Assembly: GCA_027494135.1 (NCBI GenBank)
Contig: JAOSJK010000012.1
Coordinates: forward strand, 1,106,795-1,170,794
Reading direction: 5' to 3'
Source of the DNA: Acidimicrobiia bacterium
GTDB lineage: Bacteria > Actinomycetota > Acidimicrobiia > IMCC26256 > PALSA-610
DNA: 64,000 bases
In this document: piece by piece, positions 10,086 to 20,700 of the stretch
Position numbering within the stretch: the stretch's first letter is position 1
How the letters are laid out: every line of letters starts with the position of its first letter
Position numbers and translations under genes: made by a program
Notes under the pieces: generated by a model
Databases searched by the model: none
Seen by the model: the letters and a program-made list of their open reading frames with translations, nothing else
Told to the model about the DNA's origin: nothing

Positions 10086-10100
10086 CAGTGTGCCACACTG
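10086..10100. promoter_or_regulatory. TetR operator palindrome
   Basis: CAGTGTGCCACACTG is a perfect 7-1-7 palindrome located 7 bp upstream of the TetR start at 10079 and 35 bp upstream of the UbiB-like start at 10135. The size and TGTGnCACA core are typical of TetR-family operators. Autoregulation and control of the divergent operon are inferred from position. Confidence 0.7.
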
Positions 10101-10134
10101 CGACAGATTCGTCGAGTTGTTGCACGGAGAGGGC

Positions 10135-11477
10135 ATGTCCAGTCCCGTCAGCGAGATCACTTCTGCACGTGTCGGGCGCACCGCAACCGCCGCCCGCGCC
10201 GCGACCACCGTGTTGATCGCCGGTCGCCATGCGGCTCGAGCGGCGGTTGGCCCGATTGTGCACCGAGGGTTGCTCTCGCGGCCGGACTGGAGTCCGACCG
10301 CGGGCGTGAAGCCCGTCGTGCCTTCACCGAGTTGGGGCCCACCTACGTGAAGTTGGCGCAGCTCATCGCGTCGAGCCCCGGGCTGTTCCCCGAGGTGCTG
10401 TCCGACGAGTTGCGGACGTTGCTCGACCGTGTGCCGCCGCTCGCGCCGGTCGATGTGGATCACGTCATCCGCCGCGAGCTCGGCGGCGCCCCCGGTGACG
10501 TCTTCGGGCGGTTCGATCCGGTTCCGTTGGCCTCGGCGTCGATCGCACAGGTGCATGCGGCGACGCTGCACGACGGCACCGACGTCGTGGTCAAGGTGCA
10601 ACGTCGCGGCATCCGAGCCCGACTCGCCGCCGACCTGTCGATCCTTGCCGGCGCTGCCCACCTGTTGGAGCGGCGGTCGGCCCGGGCAAGGATGGCAAAC
10701 CCCGTCGCGGTCGTCGAGGACTTCTCAGCGACACTCGCCCATGAGCTCAACTTCGTGCTCGAAGCCCAGGCAATGGAACGCTTTGCCGACAACCTCAAGA
10801 CCTTCGGCGAAAACTCTGGCGTCCGTGTCCCCGCGGTGCATTGGCGGTTCACGACGCCGCGGGTGCTCACCATGGAGCAGATCCATGGCCACAGCATCGA
10901 CGACACCGAGGCGCTCCGGGCCACCGGGTTCGATCTTGCCGAACTGTTGAAGCGGGGCGTGCGCGCTTGGATGGAAGCTGCGCTGCACCACGGGTTCTTC
11001 CACGGCGACGTCCACGCCGGGAACCTCATGGTCGACACCGCCGGCAACGTCGTGTTCTTGGACTTCGGTATCGTCGGCCAGCTCGACGACCGCACCAAGG
11101 CCATCATCCGCAATGGGCTCCCCGCTCTGCTCATCGACGGCGACTTCGTCGAAGTCGCCAAGTCGATCTATGACCTCGGCGCCGTCCTCAAGCCGGTTGA
11201 CCTCGACCAGGCGTCGGCCGACATCGCCGAGATCGTGGAACCGATCCTCGCCAAGCCGCTGTCGGAGATCTCCTACGGCCAGGTGCTCATCGACATCGTC
11301 CGGATCGGTACACGCTACGAGGTGCGCCTGCCCCGTGAGCTCGTCCTCGTCGCGAAGCAGCTTCTCTACTTCGAGCGTTACGCCAAGCTCATGGCCCCCG
11401 ACTGGAACATCCCTGACGACCCCGAACTCATCGGCTTCCTCTTCGAGAGCGTCCACGCCGAACGGCCCGCCTCATGA
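10135..11477 (+). CDS. UbiB/ABC1-family atypical kinase (one frameshift)
   Basis: Starts at ATG 10135 with GGAGAGGG upstream. The first 45 residues (SSPVSEITSARVGR...) are in one frame and the rest in another, with an indel near 10265. Family motifs are all present: FTELGPTYVKLAQL (KxGQ-like N-terminal motif with variation), SIAQVHAA and VVVKVQRRGIR (ATP-lysine region), GFFHGDVHAGNLMV (catalytic loop) and VFLDFGIVG (metal-binding DFG). ABC1 proteins are membrane-associated ATPases or kinases linked to lipid metabolism. Its place at the head of a hydrolase, diiron and LLM operon suggests a role in handling a hydrophobic substrate. The length of about 447 residues is normal. Confidence 0.85.
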
Positions 11478-12345
11478 GCAACACGGCGACGAGGATGACC
11501 CTCGAAGGGACCGACGGTGTCCGGCTCGCGGCTGACCGGCGAGGCGACCCGGACCAGCCCGTCGTCGTCCTGCTCCACGGTGCCGGGCAGACCCGCCACG
11601 CGGGCTACGAACCACCGAACGGCTCAGCAACGAAGGGTTCTGCACCGTCGCCGTCGACTTGCGGGGCCACGGGGACAGCGACTGGGCGCCCGACGGTGAC
11701 TACCGCCGACGGGCGTTCGCCGCCGACATCGAATTGATCCGCTCCCAGCTCGGCCCGATCGCCGCGGTCGTTGGCGCGCCCCTAGGTGGGATCACCGCGC
11801 TGCTCGCGCACGACCAGCGCCCTGGCGGGATCACGAACGCGCTCGTCCTCGTCGACATCGCGTCCCGCATCGAGCAAACCGGCGCCGACCGGATACTCGC
11901 CTTCATGGCTGACCGACCCGAAGGCTTCCAATCGGTCGAAGAAGTCGCCGAAGCGGTCGCCGCCTACAACCCGCACCGCCCCGCCCCCAAAGACCTCGAC
12001 GGTTTGAAGCGCAACCTTCGCCTCGGCGACGACGGTCGCTACCGCTGGCACTGGGACCCAAAGCTCATCGACGGCCCCACGAGCCTGATCAGCGCCCGAG
12101 ACCCCGAAGCCCTGCACGCCGCAGCGCGACGACTGCGCGTGCCATGCCTGCTCGTGCGGGGCCGCCACAGCGACCTGCTCACCGAAGACGGCGCAGCGGA
12201 GTTCCGCCGGGCCGTCCCCCACGCGGAGTTCGTGGACATCAACGGTGCCGGCCACATGGTCGCCGGCGACACGAACGACCCCTTCACCGAAGCTGTTGCC
12301 GCGTTCCTCGCCCCTCTCGCACAACGCCAGCGCGAGAGCGCATGA
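11474..12345 (+). CDS. Alpha/beta hydrolase (one frameshift)
   Basis: ATG 11474 overlaps the UbiB stop. The fold is clear: VVVLLHGAGQTRHA (oxyanion loop HG), then after an indel near 11610 TVAVDLRGHGDSDWAP, and the histidine region NGAGHMVAGD near the C-terminus, with an acid in GRHSDLL. The nucleophile elbow reads VVGAPLGGITALL. The usual GxSxG serine is proline (CCC), which would abolish standard hydrolase chemistry. A one-base error from TCC is possible. The second hydrolase at 14666 retains its serine. Confidence 0.82.
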
Positions 12346-12389
12346 CCAGAGTCCACCCTCGTCGTTCACGCCTCCCAAGGAGCCCCAAC

Positions 12390-13495
12390 ATGACCACCAC
12401 CTCCAACCAGGACCTCATTGGCCGCGAGGGCGTCAACGACCTCGACGCCATCCTGGCCATGACCAACACCGACATCGACTCGGCGGTGCACGCCATCACC
12501 GACAACGCGGAAGCCATCTTCACCTGGGATTACGAGAAGGGCGCTCGGCCCGGACTCAACAAGCTCTACGAGAAGGCCAAGACCGCGCAGTGGAACGGTG
12601 AGACCGACCTTCCGTGGGACACCGACGTCGACCTCGAGCAGGTGGCCAAGCTGCTGCTGCCATCGTTCGGGCCCGACCAGATGGACGTCGCCAACACCCC
12701 GCTGGCCACCTGGGGAGACGCCGAATGGTTGCAGCTCGGCATGGAATCCCAGGTATGGGCGCTCAGCCAGTTCATGCACGGCGAACAGGGCGCTCTGCTC
12801 TGCACCGCGAAGATCGTGGAGACCGTCCCCTGGATCGACGCCAAGTACTACGCCGCCACCCAGGTCATGGACGAAGCCCGCCACGTCGAAGTGTTCGCGA
12901 AGTACCTCGACACCAAGCTCGAGGGCTACTACCCCATCAACACTCATCTCGGCATGCTGCTCGACGACATCGTCGCCGACGCCCGGTGGGACATGACCTA
13001 CCTCGGCATGCAGATCATGGTCGAAGGCCTCGCCCTCGCCGCGTTCGGGTTCATGCACATGCTCACCGAGGAACCCCTCCTCAAACAGCTCCTCCGCTAC
13101 GTCATGGCCGATGAAGCCCGCCACGTCGCCTTCGGCGTGCTCAGCCTCAAGGAGTACTACGCCGAGCTCACCGACAACGAGCTTGCCGAACGCCAAGAGT
13201 TCGCGTTCGAGGCCGCCGTCCGCATGCGCGACCGGTTCCTCCAACAAGAGGTCTGGGACCGCCTCGGCATCGACCCGAAGGTCGCGATCCCGCTCACCCA
13301 AGCCTCGCCCATCCGCAGCGAGTTCCAGAAGATGCTCTTCACCAAGATCGTCCCCAACTGCAAGAAGCTCGGCCTGCTCGACGCCAACAATGCATGGCTC
13401 CGCCGCCGCTTCGAAGAGCTGGGGTCATCCAGTTCGAGGACTGGGTCGACACCGAAGCAGAATACGAAGCATTCGCGCTCGCCGAGATCAAGTAG
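12390..13495 (+). CDS. Ferritin-like diiron protein (one frameshift)
   Basis: The protein of about 368 residues carries two copies of the diiron ligand motif, MDEARHVEVF and ADEARHVAFG, each preceded by a helix with a glutamate (QFMHGEQGALL and MIVEGLALAAFG-like). This is the four-helix-bundle arrangement of R2-like and AurF-like oxygenases. AAGGAG lies just before ATG 12390. One indel near 13420 shifts the last 25 residues, which continue VIQFEDWVDTEAEYEAFA to the TAG at 13493. It probably uses O2 to hydroxylate or N-oxidise the pathway substrate. The exact reaction is unknown. Confidence 0.82.
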
Positions 13496-13607
13496 CACCC
13501 GGGGACGTGGATGACCCGACCTGTCGAAGTGGCCCCCAACAGCATTCCTCGATGGTGGCAGGGGGAACCCACCCAGCGGATCGCATTCACTACGTGAGGA
13601 GCGCGCC

Positions 13608-14641
13608 ATGAAGCTCGACCTCATGACCGGCGGCACGCGCCTAAAACACCATCCAGCAGCTCGCCCGGCACGCCGCCGAGAGCGGCCACTCCGGGCTCGT
13701 CATCACCGAAGCCGGCCGCACCGCCTACCTGTCGTGCGCGGCCGCCGCCCTCGCCGCCGACATCGACCTGCTCACCGGGATAGCCGTCGCGCTCCCCCGC
13801 AGCCCCATGGTCACCGCCCAGATCGCCTGGGAGCTCGCCGACGCCACCGACGGCCGGTTCCGCCTCGGGCTCGGCACCCAGGTCCGCGCCCACATCGAAC
13901 GCCGCTACAGCGCAACCTTCGACCCGCCCGGCCCCCGCATCCGCGACTACATCGGCGCCGTCCGGGCGTGCTTCGACGCGTTTCGCGGCGCCTCCCCGCT
14001 CGACTACCACAGCGACCACTACGAGCTCACCCTCCTGCCACCCATCTGGTCCCCCGGGCCCATCAGCGCGCCGGACCCGCCCATCGACCTCGCCGCGGTC
14101 AACCCGTGGATGCTGCGCCTCGCGGGCCGGGTCGCCGACGGGGTCCACGTCCACCCCCTCAACACCCGCACCTACCTCACCGACACCGTCGCACCGCAGC
14201 TCGCCGCCGGCGCGCAGCTCGCCGGCCGCCACCTCGACCACTTCGAGATCATCGTCCCCGCCTTCCTCGTCGTCGGCGACACCACCGACGAACGGGACAG
14301 ATGGCGCGAGCTCGCCCGCACCCAGATCGCCTTCTACGGCTCGACCCCCAACTACGCGCTCATCTTCGATGACATCGGCCACCCCGGCACCACCGCCGCG
14401 CTGCGCGACCACCAGCGCGCCGGCGACATCGCCGGGATGAGCGCCGTCATCACCGACGACATCCTCCGCCACTTCGTCACCGAAGGAACCTGGTCCACCA
14501 TCGCTGACGCCATCGCCGACCGCTACGCCGGCCTCGCCACCCGCGTCGTCAACTACTTCGGCGCCATCGCCTGGACGGGAGGACCCCCAGCACCTCTCCC
14601 GCTGGAAGCCCATCGCCGAATCGCTCGCGGCCATCCCCTGA
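13608..14641 (+). CDS. LLM-class (F420-type) oxidoreductase (two frameshifts)
   Basis: Starts MKLDLMTGGTR, breaks near 13645, then continues LARHAAESGHSGLVITEAG and LLTGIAVALPRSPMVTAQIAWELADATDGRFRLGLGTQVRAHIERRY, summarised by the motif GRFRLGLGTQ. This motif is typical of F420-dependent luciferase-like monooxygenases. A later segment reads RLAGRVADGVHVHPLNT, a conserved LLM cofactor-binding stretch. A second indel near 14580 precedes LSRWKPIAESLAAIP and TGA. The TIM-barrel enzyme would oxidise or reduce an intermediate using F420 (or FMN). It is in the same operon as the diiron protein. Confidence 0.85.
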
Positions 14642-14665
14642 CGGCGCGACCCCAACGGCGCCCCC

Positions 14666-15530
14666 ATGTCGCACCGACCATCGCCACCACCACCCCAGGT
14701 CATCGACCTCCCCGGCCAGTCCGGCATCACCATCCGGGCACTCGACTGGGGCGGCGACGGGCCACCGGTCGTGCTGTTGCACCCCAACGGCTTCTGCGGC
14801 GGGCTGTACGAGCCCATCGCCCACTGCATCGCCGCGGCCGCCCGCCCCATCGCCCTCGACCTGCGCGGCCACGGCGGCAGCACCGCGCCCGACCACCCCG
14901 GCGCCTACCGATTCGAGAACCTCGCCATCGACGTCCTCGAGGTCCTCGACCACCTCGACCTCCCCACGGTCGCCGGCGTCGGCGGATCTCTCGGCGGTGC
15001 CGTTGCCATCCTCGTGCACCGCCTCGACCCCCAACGCTGGACCCGGCTACTGCTCGCCGAGCCCGTGGCATTCCCCACCGACGCCTTCCCCACCAACACG
15101 AGAACCCCCATGGCCGCAGCGGCGCGGCGCCGGCGACCCACCTTCGCAACACGCGCCGAGATGACCGGCACCTACCGCAGCAAGGAACCGCTGTCCCAGC
15201 TCGCTCCCGAAGCCCTCGACGCCTACATCCGGTGGGGAACCACCGTCGACGCCAGCGGTGTGCACCTCGCGTGCCGGCCCGAGATCGAAGCGACGATCTT
15301 CGAGGTCTCAGCCGCCGCAGGCGGCGCCGCCCACGCCTGGGACCACCTCCCCCGACCTGACCTGTCCCACCACGATCGTCGCCGGCGAGCACACCTTCCT
15401 GCCCGACATCTTCGCCGCCCAGGCGAAGCGAGCCCGTGCCGACCTCATCACCGTCCCCGGCGGCCACTTCGTCCTGCACGAGAACACCACCCGCGGCGCC
15501 GACCTCATCGCTCGCGAAGCACTTCCATGA
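14666..15530 (+). CDS. Alpha/beta hydrolase (one frameshift)
   Basis: Clear fold landmarks: VVLLHPNGFCGGLYEP (HxNGF oxyanion loop, as in epoxide- and C-C-hydrolase relatives), ALDLRGHGGS, nucleophile elbow GVGGSLGGAVA with serine, and catalytic His in PGGHFVLHEN. An indel near 15355 separates the last 55 residues (TTIVAGEHTFLPDIFA). It ends the operon that starts at 10135. A terminal hydrolytic step such as ring-cleavage-product or ester hydrolysis is inferred. No terminator is obvious after it. Confidence 0.82.
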
Positions 15531-15642
15531 CGAGAGACCGGATCGAGTCGACCGGTGATCACTCGACGCCCAGCGGTGGAAGTCCCTGGTCACGGCACCA
15601 GCAGGCTCGTCGGGTTGGTCCCGAAGTGGCCAAGCTCGGGCG

Positions 15643-16162
15643 ATGGCCTACATCATCGAACGCAAGGACCGCTTCTACGTCGTCGCCTACGACGGCCTCG
15701 ACCCGCTCACGGGCAAGGAGCGACGCCGATGGCACCCCGCCGGCGGTGACCGCCACGAGGCCGAAGCCATGGCGGCGCGCATCGGAACGCGATGCCGCCG
15801 GCACCGCTCCACGCCGCGGCGGACCCGTGCACCTCGGCGAGTTCCTCACCGACACGTGGCTACCGACCAAGCGTCGCCACGTCCGGGCATCCACCTCGTA
15901 CCGCTACTCGTGGATGGTGGACAACTACATCAACCCTTCCATCGGGCACGTCCCGCTCCGGCGCCTGCGCGCCGACCACCTCGACGGCCTCTACGACCAG
16001 CTGGCCACCACCGGCGGACGTCACCGCACCGGCCTCGCTCCCAAGACCGTGCACGAAGTCCACGTGATCGTCCGGTCCGGCCTCGACCTCGCCCGGCGCC
16101 GCCAGCTCGTCGACAGCAACGTCGCCCATGCTGCCAACGCCCGCCACAAGCGCCAGACCTGA
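15643..16162 (+). pseudogene. Truncated tyrosine integrase (N-terminal half)
   Basis: Begins AYIIERKDRFYVVAYDGLD, an AP2-like arm-binding domain, then after an indel near 15790 the SAM-like core-binding domain (ASTSYRYSWMVDNYINPSIG, HLDGLYDQLAT, KTVHEVHVIVRSGLD). The catalytic domain with R-H-R-H-Y is absent. Coding sequence stops exactly where the left end of the IS3 element begins (TGAACC at 16160), so the IS has cut it. The N-terminus resembles that of the intact integrase at 63075, so it may be a relic of a related element or a duplicated end. Confidence 0.8.
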
Positions 16163-16190
16163 ACCACCCTGGGTCTGATGGAGGCTCGTT

Positions 16191-17330
16191 CTATTGGTTT
16201 CCACCGACGGGGTAAGCCTGTTGGGCAGCGTAGAACGCTGCTTCGAACTCGCCGGGGGCACGTGGCCGCAGTGGCTGCGGAGCCGCTGTTCGTTGAACCA
16301 GTACACCCAGTCGAGCGTCGCGGGTTCGAGCTCGTTGACGTCGGCCCAGCCTGTGGTGTCGCCCGTAGACGCACTCAGCTTCTGTAGAGACCGTTGGTTG
16401 TCTCGGCCAGGGCGTTGTCGTAGGAGTCGGCGACGGTGCCGATCGAGGGCGGGCTCCGATCTCGTCGAGCTGCTCCGGTGAACCGCACACTGGTGAATCC
16501 GGCTGCCGGCGTCGGGGGGGTGACGAGCCCGACGAGGGCGCCCTCCGCCTCTGGATCGTCTGGCCATCTCGACGGCGTTTGAGGACCATGTCGGTACGCA
16601 TGTGACGGCGGCGCCAGCCGACGATCCGACGACGCCACGTCGACGATGAAACACATGTACGTCATCCCGGACCGGGTCGGCAATGTAGGTCAGATCCGTG
16701 CACCCTAATAACGTTGTCGGGCCGGTCCGCGGTGGAAGTTGCGCTTCACCAGGTCCGCTGCCCGGGTGGCGTCCGGGTCAGAGATGATGCTGAACACCTT
16801 CTTGCGACCCCAACCTATCCCATCATGGTACCTCCCACATTCATATTCCCCACACCAGAGCGCCGTAACCTTTCAGTCACCCACAACACCATCCCCCTAT
16901 CATCACCCTCTCACCATAGGGGTTTTTTTTACCTTTAATACGGTTTATATTATCTCTATAAACCCACAATATTTTTAATTTTTTTTAATTTTATTTTTTT
17001 TATATATTCGGAGCTGGATCCTCTCCCTCAGACGGGCGACCTGGTCTGACCGATCTCTCATGCCTACGTCTGGCTCCCCACGGCAGCGGCGCCGTTGACC
17101 TTGGGTTTGTTCCACGGCTCCTCGCACCTGCATCATTTCCGCGTCATCCGCTCTCCCGAGGGCGAGCGCTTGCGCTTTTTGGCGGCGTTGTTACACCGGA
17201 GCCACCTGTGGGCTTGCAGATGGGCTTGATTCGTGCTCGTTACGGTGCTCGTCGATGACCCGACAAGCGTTTGGGGGTGGTCCTGGGCAAAATCCCGGCC
17301 TTCCGCAAGATTTTGTTTTCCTTTGCTCCC
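16191..17330 (-). pseudogene. IS3 OrfB transposase (DDE integrase core), corrupted
   Basis: The C-terminal third is readable over several frames: DLTYIADPV, YMCFIVDVASS, FTSVRFTERLDEIGARPSIG, VADSYDNALAETTNGLY and ELEPATLDWVYWFNEQRLR, ending VGGNQ at 16191. This is the rve/DDE domain with the second D region and the catalytic E. Upstream, KKVFSIISDPDATRAADLVKRNF is the linker before the core. Beyond 16810 the sequence degrades, but VIDEHRN, PICK-like, VAPV and QVARL fragments of the HTH_21 domain can still be matched around 17010-17260. Confidence 0.65.
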
Positions 17331-17573
17331 TTGTCTGGGCCTTGGGCTCCTTGTTTTTTTGCGTTTGTTGTTGGTTTTGGCTTTCACCTCATCGATATTG
17401 GCGCCTTGACCCGCCTTGGCCCGTCTCGTCCCATATCCGAGTTAGTCGTCCGCTGGATCCGCCCCTACCACGTCCCTCCAGGGGCCTGGGCGCACCAGAC
17501 GCCCCACCTCCTCCTTCTCCTGATCCGAGTAGCGACGCGAAGTCGGTCCCTACCGGTACTTCTCCTGTGGCAT
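17330..17573 (-). pseudogene. IS3 OrfA remnant, corrupted
   Basis: From an ATG at 17573 the translation MPQEKYR fits an IS3 OrfA start, and further along, over shifted frames, ENKILRKAGI corresponds to the coiled-coil leucine zipper end that precedes OrfB. The stretch is too corrupted to give a continuous protein. I call it only because it sits exactly where OrfA should be relative to OrfB. Confidence 0.4.
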
Positions 17574-17706
17574 GACTCCCCTCCAACTCAATAACAGGTG
17601 GTTTCTCTTATAAATTTTTTAAAAAAGGCTCGGGAGGACGACCCATTTCATGCGAAGCCGCGTGCATGGACGAGGGTGCCGGGCGCAAACCCGGAGTTGG
17701 TGGTGC

Positions 17707-20700
17707 TCATGTCGTTCGGCCGTCTCCGAACACTGAGCGGAACTTCGAGACAGCAGTCGTCCAGTCGTCGTCGTATCGGATGCGGATCACGCTCCAACCT
17801 TGGTCGACCAGTCGATCCTCGGCATCGCTGTCTCGTTCTGACTGGGTAGGGGTGTCGTGAACGGGCCCGTCGATGAAGATGCCGACGAGCCCGGTTGGCA
17901 GGTCATAGACCAGGTCGGGCCGGGCGCGAGCGGCGGACACGGTGGTCTGGGCACGGTCTGGGAGTCGGTGTCCTCGTTCATCGAGCCATTGCACAAAGTC
18001 GCGTTCGAGCGACGAGTCGGCAAGCGCGTCGAGCAGGGTGCGGGATTCGGCGCAGGTGCGACCACCTGATCCGGATGCGGTCGTCGAGGCCGCCAGCTCG
18101 AGGAGCAGGTCGCGGACGGCGTGGCGGTCGATGCGCGCGTGGTCGAGCTGGTTGCCGTAGGACAGCAGGCAGTCGTAGCAGGCCTTCTCGCACCGCTCAG
18201 TTGCACCGGGGCGTGGTCGAGGTCGGCCCCGTTCTCTGGATCGAAGTGGGAACGCTCCAATGCGATGCGGGCGACCTGGGCGAGGGCGTCGGGTTCGAGT
18301 ACGAGGCGACGGAGCACGCCGGCGCCGCCCTCGGCTGATTCGGTAAAGACGAAACGTCCTCGGTCGGCGGGGTCGGGAAGCTCGTTCGAGTCGAGTTCGG
18401 AGTCTTCGAGCTGGAACCACGCCTCGGCACCTCGCTCGAGGGCGTAGCGAAGGCTCGTTGCGGTGACGTCGTCGAGCGATCGAGTATGCCGAACGAGGAG
18501 GATGTTGCGGGTGTCCTCGACGTAGGGGATCACCTTCGCTTTGGAGGCAACGTCGGCGAGGTCGGCTTCGAGATTGTCGGTGTCCACGGTGGCATCGGCG
18601 GCCTGCTTGTCGGAGAGCCACTTGCCTCCGATGGTGTCCAACCAGAAGCCGCGGTCGGCTTCGTCCTTCCGTCGTCGACGGCCGACGTTGGCGATGCGGA
18701 TCGTCGCGGCGTCGCCGTAGGTGGCGTCGACGAGGCTCATCCCGTTGGCTGAGGTGTTCGCGTCGATGCGTCCGGGCCGGTCGCCGTGACTGGCGAACCG
18801 GTAGGACACCCTCCAGCTCAAAGCCGGACCGGCGTCGCTCCTCCTCGTCGCTGGAAATCCGTTCCCGCCTGCGGGTGTGCACGGTCTGAAGTCGCAGGAG
18901 GCCGTAGGTCTTGGCGCCGAGGCGCGCGCCACACCCTTCGCAGGTGTCGGTGCCGACTGAGACCGGGTGGTGGTAGCCGCAGTCCTCGCAGCGCCGCGCG
19001 TCCTCGGTTTCGATCTGACCCGCTCCCTCCACGGAACGTGGGAGCTGGACTCGCACCACCTCGTAGCGGGCCCTTCGTGGTAGATGAGCGCGCCCGGGCC
19101 GAACTCGCGGATGGCCAGGAATCGGGGCCGTTGGAGGTAGTCACCTTCACGGGCTCCGCGTCCGGCTCTGCCGCCGGGGATGTAGCCGCGAGGGTAGCCG
19201 GGGGAACGAGTAGCCGGGCAGGAAGCCTTCGGGCGCAGGTAACGGTAGGAGTAAGTCGGTCTGGCCGATGTCGGAGTCTTCGTTTCGCAGCAGCTTCAGG
19301 CGATCGCGGGCTTCGCGTTCACGGTTCGCTGCCGCGTCGCGCGCTCGCCGTGGAGCGTTCGGATCGATGGCGACTCGACCTTGGTCGGTGTACTCAGCGA
19401 GCGTGGTCCGATAGAGGTCTCGCCAACGTTCGAGGGCGCGGTCGAGGTTCTCAGGTGCCTTGGTCACGACGTCGTGGACCCAGCCGTCGTACCACCACGC
19501 CACGAGGTCGTCGTGAGCGTCCCAGGTCTGACGGAGCTCGCCGAGAACCCGCTCGGCACGCTTAATGGCCTCTCGTTGTGGTCGCTCTTCGGTGAGCGCC
19601 CGCCAAACCTCCGGGATGATGGCGAGGCTTGGGTTGTCACCTGTCGCGTCGACGATGTCGGTCAAGCGGGCCTTCATCGACTGGTCGGTCTCCCCTGACA
19701 GCCAGACGGCATGGACGTGGGAGCGGACCAGCTCCTCGTTCCCCAAGTCGAGCCGAGGTGGCTGGACGGAACCGGCGACCATGTCACGGCTGCGACGGAA
19801 CCAGTAGGAGTCGTGCGCGTTGCCCGAGGCGCAGTACGTCGCGACCAGTGCGGGCTGGCCGGAGCAGCCGGCCCGACCTGAGCGCTGGGCGTAGTTGGCG
19901 GGTGTCGGCGGCACGTTGCGCAGTGCGACGGCGTTCAAGCTCGAGATGTCGACGCCGAGCTCCATGGTCGGCGAGCAGTACAGCAACGGCAACGTGCCGT
20001 CTCGGAAGTCGTGCTCTCGGACCTCGCGCTGGTCGGGTGGGACCTGTGCGGTGTGTTCCTTTGCGTGCAGGCCGGTGAGACCGAGTGCGACCTCGCGGTA
20101 GAGGTCGCGGAAGAAGGGGTTGACCCTCGCGACCTGCTCGGTGTCCAGGCGCCGTCGCGGTGGATCGTCTGCTCCCTTGGTTCCGTCGCCGCGGAGCCAG
20201 CGAACAGAGGCGGCCTTCAGCCGGTAGCCGGGCACGCCGTTCGCGTCGGTGCTGACTTGGGTCAGGGTTCCGACCTGGTTCAGCACGTCGAAGAGGTCGA
20301 CGATGATCTCCAACGCCTCCTGGGTGGAAGGTCGCGACCGAATCCATTCGGGCTACGCAGGTACCGGCCGAAGGCGGTGCGGCCCGAGATGTTGGAGGTC
20401 GCTTCGCTGGCCGCCCGGCGAGCCGGACCGAGGGAACACGGTCCCTACCAGCTCGATCCGTTCGCCGTCAGCGACCCCCACGGTTCGCGCGGGTGTTGGC
20501 GGGACTCACGCTGGACCCGTTCGAAGCCAAGCTCCGGTGAGGCAATCGACATCAATCGCAGAACCCGGCGGGTTCGTCGAGGCAGGATCCGAGCGAAGCT
20601 CCTCTCGCAACGCAGCGCTCGCTGCAGAAGGGGATGGCGCCCCTCCCAGGTCTCGACGTCGGCTGCGATCTCCGGGAGGTCGACGTAGTGCACGTGCAGG

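Larger units (their letters stand above)
16160..17600 (-). mobile_element. IS3-family insertion sequence, poor consensus
   Basis: The left end begins TGAACCACCCTGGGTC followed by GGAGGCTC, a typical IS3-group terminus. Near 17575-17600 a corrupted mirror copy is readable (CTCC...CAGGTGGTTTC). Between them the minus strand encodes IS3 OrfA-like and OrfB-like sequence. Positions 16800-17600 are heavily corrupted, with an A/T-rich homopolymer run at 16920-17010 inside what should be GC-rich OrfB. The IS interrupts an integrase gene. Exact ends and target duplication cannot be read. Confidence 0.7.

Noticed and set aside
9453-10134. N-terminal part of a 674-codon plus-strand frame merging into the UbiB gene
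   Set aside because: It overlaps the divergent TetR gene on the other strand; true UbiB N-terminus is in another frame from ATG 10135.
16900-17010. AT-rich island as replication origin or foreign promoter
   Set aside because: It interrupts IS3 OrfB code and consists of homopolymer filler; assembly corruption explains it better.
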